A stretch of DNA of 34,633 bases from Bacteroidaceae bacterium (GTDB taxonomy: Bacteria; Bacteroidota; Bacteroidia; Bacteroidales; Bacteroidaceae): contig JAGAZE010000037.1 in NCBI GenBank assembly GCA_017940185.1, positions 1 to 34,633 of the forward strand, written 5' to 3'. Below are positions 1-8,573 of this stretch, piece after piece. The translations under genes were made by a program, and so were the position numbers. Every line of letters begins with the position of its first letter. Positions within the stretch are counted from its first letter, which is position 1. The notes below the pieces were generated by a model. That model saw only the letters and a program-made list of their open reading frames with translations. It searched no databases and was not told where the DNA came from.

Positions 1-2
1 TG

Positions 3-227
3 AGCATACGAACCTCGCGTATAACCGTCGAAGGTTTCGAGCGACTGTCTTCCGGAGCAGGCTACGCTATCTGCCAACGCACTCTATGGTTCATCAACCC
101 ACACTACAAGCAGAAGTTCCACATAAATCCTCGACATCAGTACACTTTCTTTGCCAATATTCCATATCTACGAAACTTCTATACCACTTCTGCGTGGTAT
201 TTACTTAGCAAGTCCCTAAACCAATAA
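3..227 (+). CDS. Possible C-terminal end of an unidentified protein, cut by the window edge
   Basis: One frame stays open from the left edge to a TAA at 225-227, giving 74 residues that end in ...WYLLSKSLNQ. It is rich in aromatic and basic residues, but I recognise no family. It has no start codon inside the window and uses codons such as ATA, CGA and TTA more than the GC-richer genes further right. It may therefore be the end of a real upstream gene of foreign composition, a decayed gene, or a chance open frame. It lies 70 bp before a pseudogene on the same strand. Confidence 0.3.
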   Translation, partial: SIRTSRITVEGFERLSSGAGYAICQRTLWFINPHYKQKFHINPRHQYTFFANIPYLRNFYTTSAWYLLSKSLNQ

Positions 228-297
228 CGATTCCTATTCTCACCCTTATGTTCTGTCGAGATACAATATTATCATTCTATATTACACAAATAGTAAG

Positions 298-892
298 ATG
301 AAAATAAAACTAATGATATTTAGGAGATACTTTCTAATTGTTCTCCTCACTTTCCCTTTTGTCGCCTCGGCGCAGCTCTTTCGCCCACTCAATCTTGGCT
401 TCAACGGAGGCGAGCGGCAGGGGAATTTCTCTCTGCCTATTGCGGCTTGTTACTCTCTACAAACTTCGGACAGACATGGGAGTGCCTGACGGAATTCGTT
501 TACGGAAACCCTGCCGCAACTGCCATCGGCTTTCATCCTGCACGCCCCTACATCATCTACAATAGTGGAGAAGGCTTGATTTTTGAAGGTCACATCAAAA
601 TCAGTTACGACAGCGGACAGACGTGGAACGACCACGGCAATTCGCTCGAGTTCCCCGTGACAACTGCGTACACCAACCGACATTCCATCCCATTGACCCC
701 GACCATTTGCTGGCAGGCGGCGAAGGATGTGTGTTCCTCTCTGATGACAGCGGCATGCGCGTTGGCTCGGCAACAACCGGTGCCGACGGACGAGCAGAGA
801 TAAACACCGAAAGCCTGACAAAGGGAGTCTACATCGTCACTGTCATGCAGCACGACAGTGTGGTGTATACCAGGAAGATTGCAAAACAATAG
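298..892 (+). pseudogene. Degraded secreted Asp-box (BNR/sialidase-like repeat) protein with a type IX secretion-like C-terminus
   Basis: Three reading frames join into one protein-like story. The first (from ATG 298) gives a signal peptide (IVLLTFPFVASAQ). The second, readable from about 420 to 670, carries two Asp-box motifs, STNFGQTW and SYDSGQTW. The third, about 670 to 892, carries a further Asp-box start (LSDDSG) and then a C-terminal module, GADGRAEINTESLTKGVYIV...RKIAK, resembling the sorting domain of type IX secreted proteins. Frameshifts lie near 400-425 and 660-685. The jump from SDDSG straight to the C-terminal module suggests an internal deletion. Asp-box repeats form beta-propellers in sialidases and VPS10-like proteins. 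Family assignment rests on motifs only. A terminator follows at 935-975. Confidence 0.7.
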
Positions 893-934
893 AATAAAAG
901 CACTCTGTACATAGCGGCAAGAAGCCGACCATAC

Positions 935-975
935 AAAAAGGGGACGCGTCAAGTTTTTTTGACACGTCCTCCTTT
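935..975. terminator. Bidirectional rho-independent terminator
   Basis: GGACGCGTCAA and TTGACACGTCC form an 11-bp stem with one mismatch around a T-rich loop, flanked by A-run and T-run sequence on either side. It lies between the + strand pseudogene and the convergent outer membrane protein gene, so it can serve both. Confidence 0.75.
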
Positions 976-1093
976 TGCGTTGTACCTTCCAGAAGGTGCT
1001 TCTCACTATATGATTTCTGCTGGCTTGGTATAAGGTACTAATGATGTGACTTTTACTTGAGTTCTTTTTTAAGAATTCTCTGGGTCTTCCCAC

Positions 1094-4000
1094 TCAGAAT
1101 CCTCCTCCGCCAGGTCTTCCTCCTCCGAAGCCACCACCTCCGGGTCGTCCACCGCCAGGTCTTCCGCCGCCGAAGTTACCACGTTGGCGGTCGCCGCCGG
1201 GACCATAGCCCATACCAGGACCGTCGCCGCGCTCACCCTGACGTGCACCCTTGCCGCCGAAGCTGTTGAAGCGCCAGATGACGTGAATCATGGCATAGGA
1301 GTTGATGCTGTTGTACTGCGTGTCGCTGCGGCGCATGGCGTTGATGGTGCGCGAGAAGTTGCTCTGCTTGTGCAGGATGTCGTACCACTGCAGCATCACC
1401 GTCAGGGCGTTACCCTTCAGGAAGCTGTGCGAGAGCTGCGCGTTCCACACCAGTTCGTTGGTGTTCATGCTGTTGTCGGCATATCCGCGCCGTGAGTTCT
1501 CGTGGATGTCGGTGGAGAGGCTTGAGCCCCAGGGCAGGGTGTAGTTGATGTTGACTCCGTAGGAGAACTGCCACGTGTCGAGGTTGGAGCGGCTCTGCAG
1601 TTTGTTGCGTGCGTGTGTGTAGGTAAGCGAGCCGTTGAGGTCTATCTCCAGCTTGTCGCCGCGCCAGCTTGTCGACAGGCGTTCGCCGATAGTTGTCACG
1701 CGTGTGGTGTTGCGTTGTGACGACGATGTGCGGTCGAGTGCGAGGAAGCCCACATTGTGCTCGTAGGCGGCGTCGGTGAAGGTGTTGACGTTCCAGCGTC
1801 CGATGGAGTCGATGGAGAAGTTGTACATGAATGCGCCGCGCAGGTTCCAGTTGCCGTTGATGTTGACGGGCATCGTTGTGCGTCCGCCAGTGCTCTCGTC
1901 GTATTCCACGCGTGTGCCGATGCTGTTGCGTGTCTGCTGGAAGTTGACGAAGGTCATGATGGCACGCTGGTGGCTCTGTTTATAGTCGTTGTAGAAGAGT
2001 CGGAAGTTGTTGGTGAACGAAGGTTTCAGTCCCGGGTTACCGCGTGTGATGTTGAGCGGATCGCTGTCGTCGACGATGTCGAGCAGGTCGGTCATGCTCG
2101 GTTGCGACGACGAGCCTCGGTAGTTGATGCGCAGGTTGCTCACTTTGGAGAACCGGTAGCGGAAGTCGAACGTCGGGCTCCAGTTGAACACGTGGCGTAG
2201 CGTGTCGATGTGGATTCCTCGATATTCCTGAATGAACTTAGAGTTCTGTGGTTGCAGCATCACGCCGGCGTTGAGCTGAAACTTAGGTTGTATCCAGCGA
2301 TACATCAGCTGTATGTCGTGTGTGTAGTTGCGGTATTCGGAGTAGCGGCTCAGTTGGTCGTCGCGATAGTCGGTGTAGGGGTAGGGCAGTCGGTTGAGCA
2401 GGCTTCCCCAGTCGCGATACTGTGGGCTGAAGCCGGCGGAGAAGTCCGGTCCTTCCTGACTGAAGTCATAGGTGGCGCGGTCGCTCTTGGTGAAGCGGTA
2501 TTGATACTTATAGCTGAGTTGCAGGAACATGGCCTTGGCTATGGGTTCGCTGTAGGTGGCCTGCAGGGCGTAGCTCCAGTTGCGTTGCGGTGTGACGTTG
2601 AAGCGGTGTGTCTGGTACGTGCTGTCGAGTCCGAGTGCCGTCTTCACCATGTAGAGGTGCACGTCGTTGGTCGACAGGCTTTTGCTGTCGTTGCGTCCCA
2701 CGCTCCAGTCGGTGCGGAAGGTGATGTTGCGTCCCTTTGTGTTGAGTTTGCGGTTGTATTGCAGCATGGCGTTTCCGCTCTGTGTCTTGCCGTAGGTGAT
2801 GCCGCGGTTGCGCTGTGTGTTGACCATGAGTCCGCTTTCTGCCATCTGCTCAATGCTCTCGTCGGAAAGCGGGTCGTCGACGTAGGAGTAGGGGTCGTCG
2901 TTGTAGCTTGCCGATGTCTGTCGTGTGGTGGCGTCGCTGGTGGAGAGCGTGAAACTGGGACGGAACATGATGTTGGTCATCGAATCGGGTGTCCACTCCA
3001 GTCGCAGTCGTCCGTCCCAGCTGTTGCCGCGTGTGTATCGCTGGCTAAGGCTGTTGGAGAACGAGCCGATGGTGCTGGTGAAGTTTTCCATCGACGTGAG
3101 CGACCATATGTCGCCGTTGCTGTGGTTCCATCGCAGGCTGGCATCGAGCTTCAGCTTGCCCTTGTTCTCGTAGTTGTAGTTGAGTCCTGCCATCTTTGCG
3201 GCATTGAGTCCGTTGCGGTTGGCTCCTAAGCGTCCTCTTCCGCCGCCACCGGGGAAGCCCATGTCGTTGGTGTTGTTGGCACTGCCGAAGAGCATGATGC
3301 GCGAGCGGCTGCGGAAGTAGGCCGCCATGAGCCGTTCGCTATAGCGGTGGTGTGTGCCGATGGAGAGATCGACGTTGGCAAACATACCTTTGTTCATGCC
3401 CTGCTTGAGTCCGAAGTCGAGTACTGTCTGTTCGTTGCCGTCGTCGATGCCTGTGATGCGCGACAGGTCGCTACGCTCGTCGTAGGCCTTGATGCGGTCG
3501 ACGATGGAGGTGGGCAGATTTTTGAGCGCCGTCTTCGTGTCGCCCGTCATAAACTCCTTGCCGTCAACGAGAATCTTCTTCACCTCCTTGCCGTTGATTT
3601 TTATCGTGCCATCGTCGCTCACCTCCGCGCCGGGCAGCTTCTTCACCAGTTCCTCAATGGTGGAGCCCTCAGGTGTGCGGTAAGCCGAGGCGTTGTATTG
3701 AAAGGTATCTTCCTTCACTGTCACCTTTGTGGCGTAACCAGTGGCTGTGACACCCTTGAGCACGATGGCATCGGCTGTCATGGTGAGCGTGCCCAGGTGC
3801 ACATCGGCACTGTCTCTGACGCTGACGCTCTTCACCAGTGGCTTATAGCCTACGTTGGTGAACTTCAGCAGGTAGCTGCCGTCGGCAGGTGCATGTGTGG
3901 AAAAGGTGCCGGCATCGTCGGTGGTGCCGCCCGTGACAAAGGTGCTGTCGGGTTTCAGCAGCTGAAAGGTGGCAAACATGAGTCCCTCCTTGCTGTCTTT

Positions 4001-4096
4001 GTCGACGACGGTGCCGCTGATGCGGCGTGTCTGTGCTGTGACGATGGTGGACAGCGATAGCAGAAGGGTGAGCAAAAACAGGTGATACTTGTTCAT
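1094..4096 (-). CDS. TonB-dependent receptor-like outer membrane beta-barrel protein (OMP_b-brl_3 type) with glycine-rich tail
   Basis: About 1000 residues. The chosen start gives a clean signal peptide (MNKYHLFLLTLLLSLSTIVTAQ); an in-frame ATG at 4129 adds 11 basic residues and is less likely. After the signal comes a carboxypeptidase-regulatory-like domain (about 25-110, ISGTVVDKDSKEGLMFATFQL). A plug-like domain follows (about 120-220, with IEELVKKLPGAEVSDDG and ILVDGKEFMTGD), then a long barrel of alternating aromatic strands. The last ~50 residues are almost pure Gly/Arg/Pro/Phe repeats of the GGGRPGGG type, unusual for a barrel end and probably periplasmic or surface-exposed. It resembles the 'outer membrane beta-barrel family' proteins of Bacteroidota rather than SusC: no SusD partner is adjacent. 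Substrate is unknown. It appears monocistronic. Confidence 0.85.
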   Translation of the reverse strand: MNKYHLFLLTLLLSLSTIVTAQTRRISGTVVDKDSKEGLMFATFQLLKPDSTFVTGGTTDDAGTFSTHAPADGSYLLKFTNVGYKPLVKSVSVRDSADVHLGTLTMTADAIVLKGVTATGYATKVTVKEDTFQYNASAYRTPEGSTIEELVKKLPGAEVSDDGTIKINGKEVKKILVDGKEFMTGDTKTALKNLPTSIVDRIKAYDERSDLSRITGIDDGNEQTVLDFGLKQGMNKGMFANVDLSIGTHHRYSERLMAAYFRSRSRIMLFGSANNTNDMGFPGGGGRGRLGANRNGLNAAKMAGLNYNYENKGKLKLDASLRWNHSNGDIWSLTSMENFTSTIGSFSNSLSQRYTRGNSWDGRLRLEWTPDSMTNIMFRPSFTLSTSDATTRQTSASYNDDPYSYVDDPLSDESIEQMAESGLMVNTQRNRGITYGKTQSGNAMLQYNRKLNTKGRNITFRTDWSVGRNDSKSLSTNDVHLYMVKTALGLDSTYQTHRFNVTPQRNWSYALQATYSEPIAKAMFLQLSYKYQYRFTKSDRATYDFSQEGPDFSAGFSPQYRDWGSLLNRLPYPYTDYRDDQLSRYSEYRNYTHDIQLMYRWIQPKFQLNAGVMLQPQNSKFIQEYRGIHIDTLRHVFNWSPTFDFRYRFSKVSNLRINYRGSSSQPSMTDLLDIVDDSDPLNITRGNPGLKPSFTNNFRLFYNDYKQSHQRAIMTFVNFQQTRNSIGTRVEYDESTGGRTTMPVNINGNWNLRGAFMYNFSIDSIGRWNVNTFTDAAYEHNVGFLALDRTSSSQRNTTRVTTIGERLSTSWRGDKLEIDLNGSLTYTHARNKLQSRSNLDTWQFSYGVNINYTLPWGSSLSTDIHENSRRGYADNSMNTNELVWNAQLSHSFLKGNALTVMLQWYDILHKQSNFSRTINAMRRSDTQYNSINSYAMIHVIWRFNSFGGKGARQGERGDGPGMGYGPGGDRQRGNFGGGRPGGGRPGGGGFGGGRPGGGGF

Positions 4097-4243
4097 ACGC
4101 GATAATCGGATTTTTCTCATATGACGCAAAATATGTGCAAACGTTTAATAATGAGTACAAAAAAGATGACTTTCGTTTTGTGGTGGCATGGCTATGGGTG
4201 CAAAAAATGAGGTGCGGCAGTGTGTAGTTGCGTGCGAAGTTGC

Positions 4244-4251
4244 TATCTTTG
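4244..4251 (+). promoter_or_regulatory. Probable -7 promoter element for aroB
   Basis: TATCTTTG matches the Bacteroidota -7 consensus TAnnTTTG and sits 33 bp before the aroB start. I see no good -33 TTTG at 19-21 bp upstream, so this is a half-supported promoter. Confidence 0.5.
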
Positions 4252-4284
4252 CTGTGTCATCAACAACACCCTACAACACTCAAT

Positions 4285-5349
4285 ATGCCCACCCTATCTC
4301 CTCCCTTGTTCCCGCGCGATGTGCGAGTCGGGTTGCGTGCGTTGCTGTCGCGCCATGCCCGCTCTGGGGTATTTGTGCTTGTCGACGAACACACTGAATG
4401 CCATTGTCTGCCCTTGGTGCGCACGGCGTTTGATAGGGTGGGTGCCAAGGTGCTGCGCGTGGCAGCAGGTGACGAGCATAAGACCATCGACACTGCCATT
4501 GCCCTGTGGCACCAGCTGGTGCGAGAAGGTGCTACGCGCCACTCCTTGCTGGTGAACCTCGGCGGCGGCATGGTGTGCGACCTCGGTGCTTTCGTGGCGG
4601 CCACCTTCAAGCGCGGCATGACAGCGGTGAACATCCCCACTACGCTGCTGGCGATGGTGGATGCCGCCTGGGGAGGAAAAAACGGGGTGAATTTCGAGGG
4701 ACTGAAAAATGAAATAGGTACTTTTGTTGCGCCTGTATCTACTCTTGTCCATCCGCAGTGGCTTGCTACGCTGCCTGCCGGCGAGCTGCTGTCGGGCTAC
4801 GGCGAGATGCTCAAGCACGGTCTGCTGGCCGATGTGCACCATTGGGCCGATGTGCTGAAACTCGACCCCCTCACTCTTGCTGTCCATCCCAGAGCCGGCG
4901 AGGTGTTAGCGCGCTCGCTACAGGTGAAGACCGACATTGTGCTGAGCGACCCCCTGGAGCACGACCGACGACAGGTGCTCAACCTGGGGCACACCATCGG
5001 TCACGCCCTCGAGGCACTGCTGCAGCAACGTGGTACACCCATGGTGATGCCCCACGGGAATGCTGTGGCGCACGGACTGGTGGCAGCACTCTACCTGAGC
5101 AGTGCGCTACGCGGTTTTCCCACCGACAAAATGCGGCAGACCGTTGCACACATACGCATACTCTACGGACGCCCTCCCATCAGCTGCGACGACTATGCGG
5201 CTCTATACGCATTGGCACAGCACGACAAGAAGAACACCGATGGCATACCTGCTTTCGTACTGCTTGACGATATCGGACAACCCCAGACAGGCATACCCAT
5301 AGACAGGCGGCACTTCGACGAGACGCTCGACTTCCTCAGAGAAGGGTAG
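4285..5349 (+). CDS. aroB: 3-dehydroquinate synthase
   Basis: Second enzyme of the shikimate pathway: converts DAHP to 3-dehydroquinate, using NAD and a divalent metal in the cytosol. The start MPTLSPPLF gives 354 residues, the usual AroB length; an upstream in-frame ATG at 4228 would overlap the promoter. Visible motifs are the NAD-binding loop LGGGMVCDLGAFVAATFKRG (about 92-111), the PTTLLAMVD and GGKNGVNF segment (118-137), and probable metal ligands E174 (GYGEMLKHG), H236 (LNLGHTIGHALEA) and H257 (PHGNAVAHG). The usual GGKTG is GGKNG here, preceded by Trp, a small departure from the common sequence. It is followed after 63 bp by a lipoprotein gene. Confidence 0.95.
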   Translation: MPTLSPPLFPRDVRVGLRALLSRHARSGVFVLVDEHTECHCLPLVRTAFDRVGAKVLRVAAGDEHKTIDTAIALWHQLVREGATRHSLLVNLGGGMVCDLGAFVAATFKRGMTAVNIPTTLLAMVDAAWGGKNGVNFEGLKNEIGTFVAPVSTLVHPQWLATLPAGELLSGYGEMLKHGLLADVHHWADVLKLDPLTLAVHPRAGEVLARSLQVKTDIVLSDPLEHDRRQVLNLGHTIGHALEALLQQRGTPMVMPHGNAVAHGLVAALYLSSALRGFPTDKMRQTVAHIRILYGRPPISCDDYAALYALAQHDKKNTDGIPAFVLLDDIGQPQTGIPIDRRHFDETLDFLREG

Positions 5350-5412
5350 GGGAAGAAGGATCAGGCTGACGATATGTACCAAGACAACAATACACCATTA
5401 ATTAATTTACCA

Positions 5413-5943
5413 ATGAAAATCATGAATCAACTGCGAGCACTTCGCTCCATGACATTGTCGGTTGTAGCTGTGGCAGCACTATCGCTGTCGATGAGTGCCT
5501 GCGGCGACGAAAACAACGACGACGGACCGAGTTTCGACAACACCAAGACATTCTCCATCAACGATGCCACCTATCCCGTGAAGTCGGTGGGCTACTACTT
5601 CAACGACACCTATGGCAACTTCAAGCTGATGTTTACCAGCACCGAGATGGACCTGTCGCGGCAGCTCACCAGCGAGCCCACGTCGCCCTACCTCATCATC
5701 AATATCCCGCAGGAGAAGTGTGGTATGTCACTCGACCTCACACAGAGCCTCAACAGTCGCTATGCCATCTTCTACGTGCAGACTTCCGATGGAGCCTTTG
5801 CCGACTTCGCCAAGGGAAGAATCTATATCAGCGTGAACGGCTCGAAGGTGAAGGCCCATCTCAGCGGCACTGCCGAAAAAGGTCCTGAGCTGTCGCTCTA
5901 CTACGAAGGAAGCGCCCAGCGCAGCGACAAGCAGATATGGTGA
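5413..5943 (+). CDS. Small lipoprotein, unknown function
   Basis: About 176 residues from MKIMNQL; an in-frame ATG at 5374 would add a non-signal-like leader, and ATG 5422 is also possible. The N-terminus is basic, then hydrophobic (LSVVAVAALSLSMSAC), ending in a lipobox (SMSAC) followed by an acidic GDENNDDG stretch, typical of surface-directed Bacteroidota lipoproteins. The mature part (FSINDATYPVKSVGYYF ... KGRIYISVNGSKVKAHLSG) looks beta-rich. It resembles in general plan the lipoprotein at 9374 (lipobox, CGD plus acidic linker, about 170 residues), but I cannot establish homology by eye. The downstream terminator is shared with tsf. Confidence 0.75.
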   Translation: MKIMNQLRALRSMTLSVVAVAALSLSMSACGDENNDDGPSFDNTKTFSINDATYPVKSVGYYFNDTYGNFKLMFTSTEMDLSRQLTSEPTSPYLIINIPQEKCGMSLDLTQSLNSRYAIFYVQTSDGAFADFAKGRIYISVNGSKVKAHLSGTAEKGPELSLYYEGSAQRSDKQIW

Positions 5944-5970
5944 GCTAGGAGCATAACAGTGTAGAAGTAA

Positions 5971-6003
5971 ACCAACAACTCATCAACTTGTCTACTCGTC
6001 AAC
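5971..6003 (-). repeat. Dispersed intergenic repeat, copy 1 (inverted relative to 31515-31548)
   Basis: Read on the minus strand it is built from GTTGACGAG/GACAAGTTGA/GAGTTGTTGGTT blocks. It is nearly the same as 31515-31548 on the plus strand, 25 kb away. Both lie just after or between genes. It contains no reading frame of note. Confidence 0.6.
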
Positions 6004-6006
6004 AAC

Positions 6007-6042
6007 AAAGAGGATGTGCCTATACTGACACATCCTCTTTTG
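6007..6042. terminator. Bidirectional rho-independent terminator between lipoprotein gene and tsf
   Basis: AAAGAGGATGTG (6007-6018) pairs perfectly with CACATCCTCTTT (6029-6040) around a 10-nt loop, with A-run and T-run ends. It stands between two convergent genes. Confidence 0.85.
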
Positions 6043-6071
6043 GTTATCATGCGTTTTCGCTGACGTGAATC

Positions 6072-7070
6072 TTATTCAGCAGAGAGCGTGAAGCGCTTGA
6101 AGTCGACGATTTGCAGTTCTTTGTCTTGCTGTGCGAGCCATTGTGTGACAGTAGCCTTGTCGCCATCGCCAAACTGGAATTCCTGATCGACGAGACAGTT
6201 CTCCTTCAAGAATTTTGCTACGCGTCCCTTTGCGATGTTTTCTATCATCTGTGCGGGCAGGTTAGCCGCCTTCTCTGCGGCAGCTTCTTCCTTAATCTTG
6301 CGTGCGCGGTCGGCTTCTTCCTGTGTGAGCCAGCCCTTGGCCATATTCGATTCGATATGGTCGTCGCTGTCAACGAGGTTCGGGTTGATGCCAGCCTTCT
6401 TGAGAACAGACTCTACGTATTTCTCGACCTGCTCCAATTTGGTTTTCTCAACAGCGGTTTTGTACTCTTCGTCAAGTATCTGCTGAGGTACGCTTTCGGC
6501 ATTGAGAGCCACGGGCTTCATGGCAGCCACCTGCATAGCGAGCTTGTGACCCACCTCAGATGCGCATTTGTTGGTCTGCACCATGGTGCAAAGAGTGTGG
6601 CGTCCCATGTGGTCGTAAGCCTCGATGTTTTCTCCTTCGAGTGTGAGGTATCCGTCGAGTTCCATCTTTTCGCCGGTAATACCTGAGCGTTGTGTGACAG
6701 CTTCCTGCACTTTCTGTCCGTCGGCGAGTGTGAGTGCCTGCACTTCTTCGAGTGTCTTGCACTTGTTGGCTACTGCAGCGTCGAGGATACTCTGTGTCAG
6801 AGCGATGAAGTCGGCACCGTTGGCCACGAAGTCGGTTTCGCACTTCAGGGCTATCATAGCACCGAAGTTGCCGTCGACCTTCACGAGTACGCATCCGTTG
6901 GAAGTCTCGCGGTCGCTACGCTTTGCGGCGATGGCCAGACCACGTTCGCGCAGAAGTTCCTTCGCCTTGTCGAAGTCGCCATCGGCCTCGGTCAGTGCCT
7001 TCTTCACGTCGGCAAGACCGGCACCGGTCATAGCACGCAGTTTCTTGATGTCTTCAATTGTTACAGCCAT
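6072..7070 (-). CDS. tsf: Elongation factor Ts
   Basis: Guanine nucleotide exchange factor for EF-Tu. The 332 residues begin with MAVTIEDIKKLRAMTGAGLADVKKAL, the N-terminal UBA-like domain. The core then carries CETDFVA (conserved TDFV contact with EF-Tu) and a long coiled segment (KTKLEQVEKYVESVLKKAG; AEKAANLPAQMIENIAKGR). The C-terminal QEFQFGDGDKATVTQWL is typical. The length matches the Bacteroidota form. It is last in the rplM-rpsI-rpsB-tsf operon, 48 bp after rpsB, the usual rpsB-tsf arrangement. Confidence 0.97.
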   Translation of the reverse strand: MAVTIEDIKKLRAMTGAGLADVKKALTEADGDFDKAKELLRERGLAIAAKRSDRETSNGCVLVKVDGNFGAMIALKCETDFVANGADFIALTQSILDAAVANKCKTLEEVQALTLADGQKVQEAVTQRSGITGEKMELDGYLTLEGENIEAYDHMGRHTLCTMVQTNKCASEVGHKLAMQVAAMKPVALNAESVPQQILDEEYKTAVEKTKLEQVEKYVESVLKKAGINPNLVDSDDHIESNMAKGWLTQEEADRARKIKEEAAAEKAANLPAQMIENIAKGRVAKFLKENCLVDQEFQFGDGDKATVTQWLAQQDKELQIVDFKRFTLSAE

Positions 7071-7118
7071 GGTAGTGTGTTGTTTAAAGGTGTGGGTGAA
7101 ATGTGTGTTTGTGTAGTA

Positions 7119-8000
7119 TTACTCAGCTGCGGCGGCTTCGGGTGCAGCTTCTTCAGCTTTGGGAGCTTCTACGATTTCCTCTTCAACTTTGGGAGCTTCT
7201 ACGGTTTCCTCTTCAGCCTTGGGCGCGTCTTTGCGTGTGCGGCGCTGGCGGCGCTGGCGTTCGGGTGCCTCTTCGTTCTGCTCTTGAGCAGCCTTTTCGT
7301 CGGCGCGCTCCACTTTGCGCTCCTCCAGTCCTTCCTTGATGGCCTCGCAGCAGGCGTTGAGTATCACCTCAATGCTGTCTTTGGCATCGTCGTTGGCGGG
7401 AATCACGTAGTCGATGTTGCGTGGGTCGGAGTTGGTGTCTACGATGGCGAAGACGGGTATGCCGAGGCGGTTGGCTTCCTTCACGGCGATGTGCTCTTTC
7501 ATCACGTCGACCACGAAGAGTGCTCCGGGCAGACGGCGCAACTCAGCGATAGAACCGAGGTTCTTCTCGAGCTTTGCGCGCTGGCGTGTGATTTGCAGCA
7601 GTTCGCGCTTCGACAGGTTGGCATAGGTGCCGTCGTTCATCAGCTTGTCGATGGTGGTCATCTTCTTCACGGCCTTGCGAATGGTGGGGAAGTTGGTGAG
7701 CATGCCGCCCGGCCAGCGCTCGGTAACGTAAGGCATGCCTACGCTCTGTGCCTTCTCGGCGATGATGTCCTTGGCCTGTTTCTTCGTGGAGACGAAGAGT
7801 ATGTTCTGTCCCTGGCGGGCAAAGTTCTTCAGTACCTCGGCGGCCTCGTCAATTTTGGCTACGGTCTTGTGCAGGTCGATGATGTGTATGCCATTGCGTT
7901 CCATGAAGATGTAGGGAGCCATGGCGGGGTTCCACTTTCTGTGCAGGTGGCCGAAGTGGCAGCCTGCCTGAAGGAGTTGGTCAAAGTTTGTTCTTGACAT
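7119..8000 (-). CDS. rpsB: 30S ribosomal protein S2
   Basis: Structural protein of the small subunit. It begins MSRTNFDQLLQAGCHFGHLHRKWNPAMAPYI, with the S2 signatures WNPAMAPYIF and RWPGGMLTNF, then PGALFVVDVMKE and IPVFAIVDTNSDP. The 293 residues include a C-terminal extension from about 230 that is a Glu/Ala/Lys/Pro low-complexity tail with repeated EAPKVEEEIVEAPKAEE units. This tail exceeds the core S2 fold and is probably disordered. A structured RNA element lies directly upstream at 8058-8150. Confidence 0.97.
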   Translation of the reverse strand: MSRTNFDQLLQAGCHFGHLHRKWNPAMAPYIFMERNGIHIIDLHKTVAKIDEAAEVLKNFARQGQNILFVSTKKQAKDIIAEKAQSVGMPYVTERWPGGMLTNFPTIRKAVKKMTTIDKLMNDGTYANLSKRELLQITRQRAKLEKNLGSIAELRRLPGALFVVDVMKEHIAVKEANRLGIPVFAIVDTNSDPRNIDYVIPANDDAKDSIEVILNACCEAIKEGLEERKVERADEKAAQEQNEEAPERQRRQRRTRKDAPKAEEETVEAPKVEEEIVEAPKAEEAAPEAAAAE

Positions 8001-8057
8001 GTGTTGTGTTGGTTTAATGGTTTGTTTACTTTCTTTTCAATTCTTTGTTAGAATCAG

Positions 8058-8150
8058 CCGGAGGGTAGTCGGAGGGCTTGCGCCAACCATACTATAATAA
8101 AGTGGTGTTGTTTGTCCGCTATGCAGTAGTATGGCGTCGAATCCTTCCGG
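8058..8150 (-). promoter_or_regulatory. Structured leader RNA upstream of rpsB (candidate S2 autoregulatory element)
   Basis: In the 178-bp gap between rpsI and rpsB two stems nest. Outer: 8058-8065 with 8143-8150 (8 positions, one A-C mismatch in the minus-strand RNA). Inner: 8087-8094 with 8127-8134 (CCATACTA/TAGTATGG, perfect). Inside the 3' half of the RNA is GGC-GCAA-GCC, a GNRA-capped mini-hairpin (8075-8084), and CCCTCC occurs twice. No TAnnTTTG promoter is seen on this strand in the gap, so it is probably an intra-operon leader. Autoregulation by S2 is known in other phyla; applying it here is inference. Confidence 0.5.
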
Positions 8151-8178
8151 TTTAGATGCTAAACAGTCGATTCCGACA

Positions 8179-8565
8179 TTAACGCTTACTGAACTGGAAG
8201 CGACGGCGAGCCTTGGGCTGTCCGGGCTTTTTGCGCTCTACGACGCGTGAGTCGCGTGTGAGGAATCCGTGGTCTTTCAGGTTTTTCTTGTCTTCTTCGT
8301 TAATCTTCACGAGTGCGCGTGCAATGGCGAGACGCAGTGCCTGGCTCTGTCCGGTATATCCGCCGCCGTCGAGGTTGGCCTTGATGTCGTATTTGCCTTC
8401 CACTTCAAGGAGTGCGAGGGGTTGCTTCACCACGTACTGCAGCATGGCAGAGGGGAAGTATTCGGTCAGATCGCGCTTGTTGATAGTTATCTTGCCGCTT
8501 CCTTCGGTGAGGTATACGCGTGCGATGGCACTCTTGCGGCGGCCTATTGCGTTAATCATTTCCAT
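8179..8565 (-). CDS. rpsI: 30S ribosomal protein S9
   Basis: 128 residues beginning MEMINAIGRRKSAIARVYL. The family signatures GRRKSAIARVYL, GGGYTGQSQALRLAIARAL and the C-terminal DSRVVERKKPGQPKARRRFQFSKR-type basic tail are present; the terminal KR reaches the P-site tRNA in ribosomes. It lies 8 bp downstream of rplM, the standard L13-S9 pair. Confidence 0.97.
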   Translation of the reverse strand: MEMINAIGRRKSAIARVYLTEGSGKITINKRDLTEYFPSAMLQYVVKQPLALLEVEGKYDIKANLDGGGYTGQSQALRLAIARALVKINEEDKKNLKDHGFLTRDSRVVERKKPGQPKARRRFQFSKR

Positions 8566-8573
8566 GGCTGTGT

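Noticed and set aside
2210-3229. Long plus-strand frame opposite the outer membrane protein gene
   Set aside because: Val/Ala/Gly-rich composition is the complement of a GC-rich third-position-biased gene; no family features, and the minus-strand protein is clearly real.
4228-4284. Upstream in-frame ATG of aroB
   Set aside because: It would add 19 unconserved residues and overlap the -7 promoter element, leaving no leader.
6690-7997. 435-codon plus-strand frame across rpsB and tsf
   Set aside because: It spans two certain genes and their gap on the opposite strand; the peptide is a shadow.
8057-8150. tRNA-like element on the plus strand
   Set aside because: The outer stem pairs fully with a G-T wobble and GTCGAATCC looks like a T-loop, but no T-stem, D-arm or anticodon arm can be formed, and transcription comes from the minus strand.
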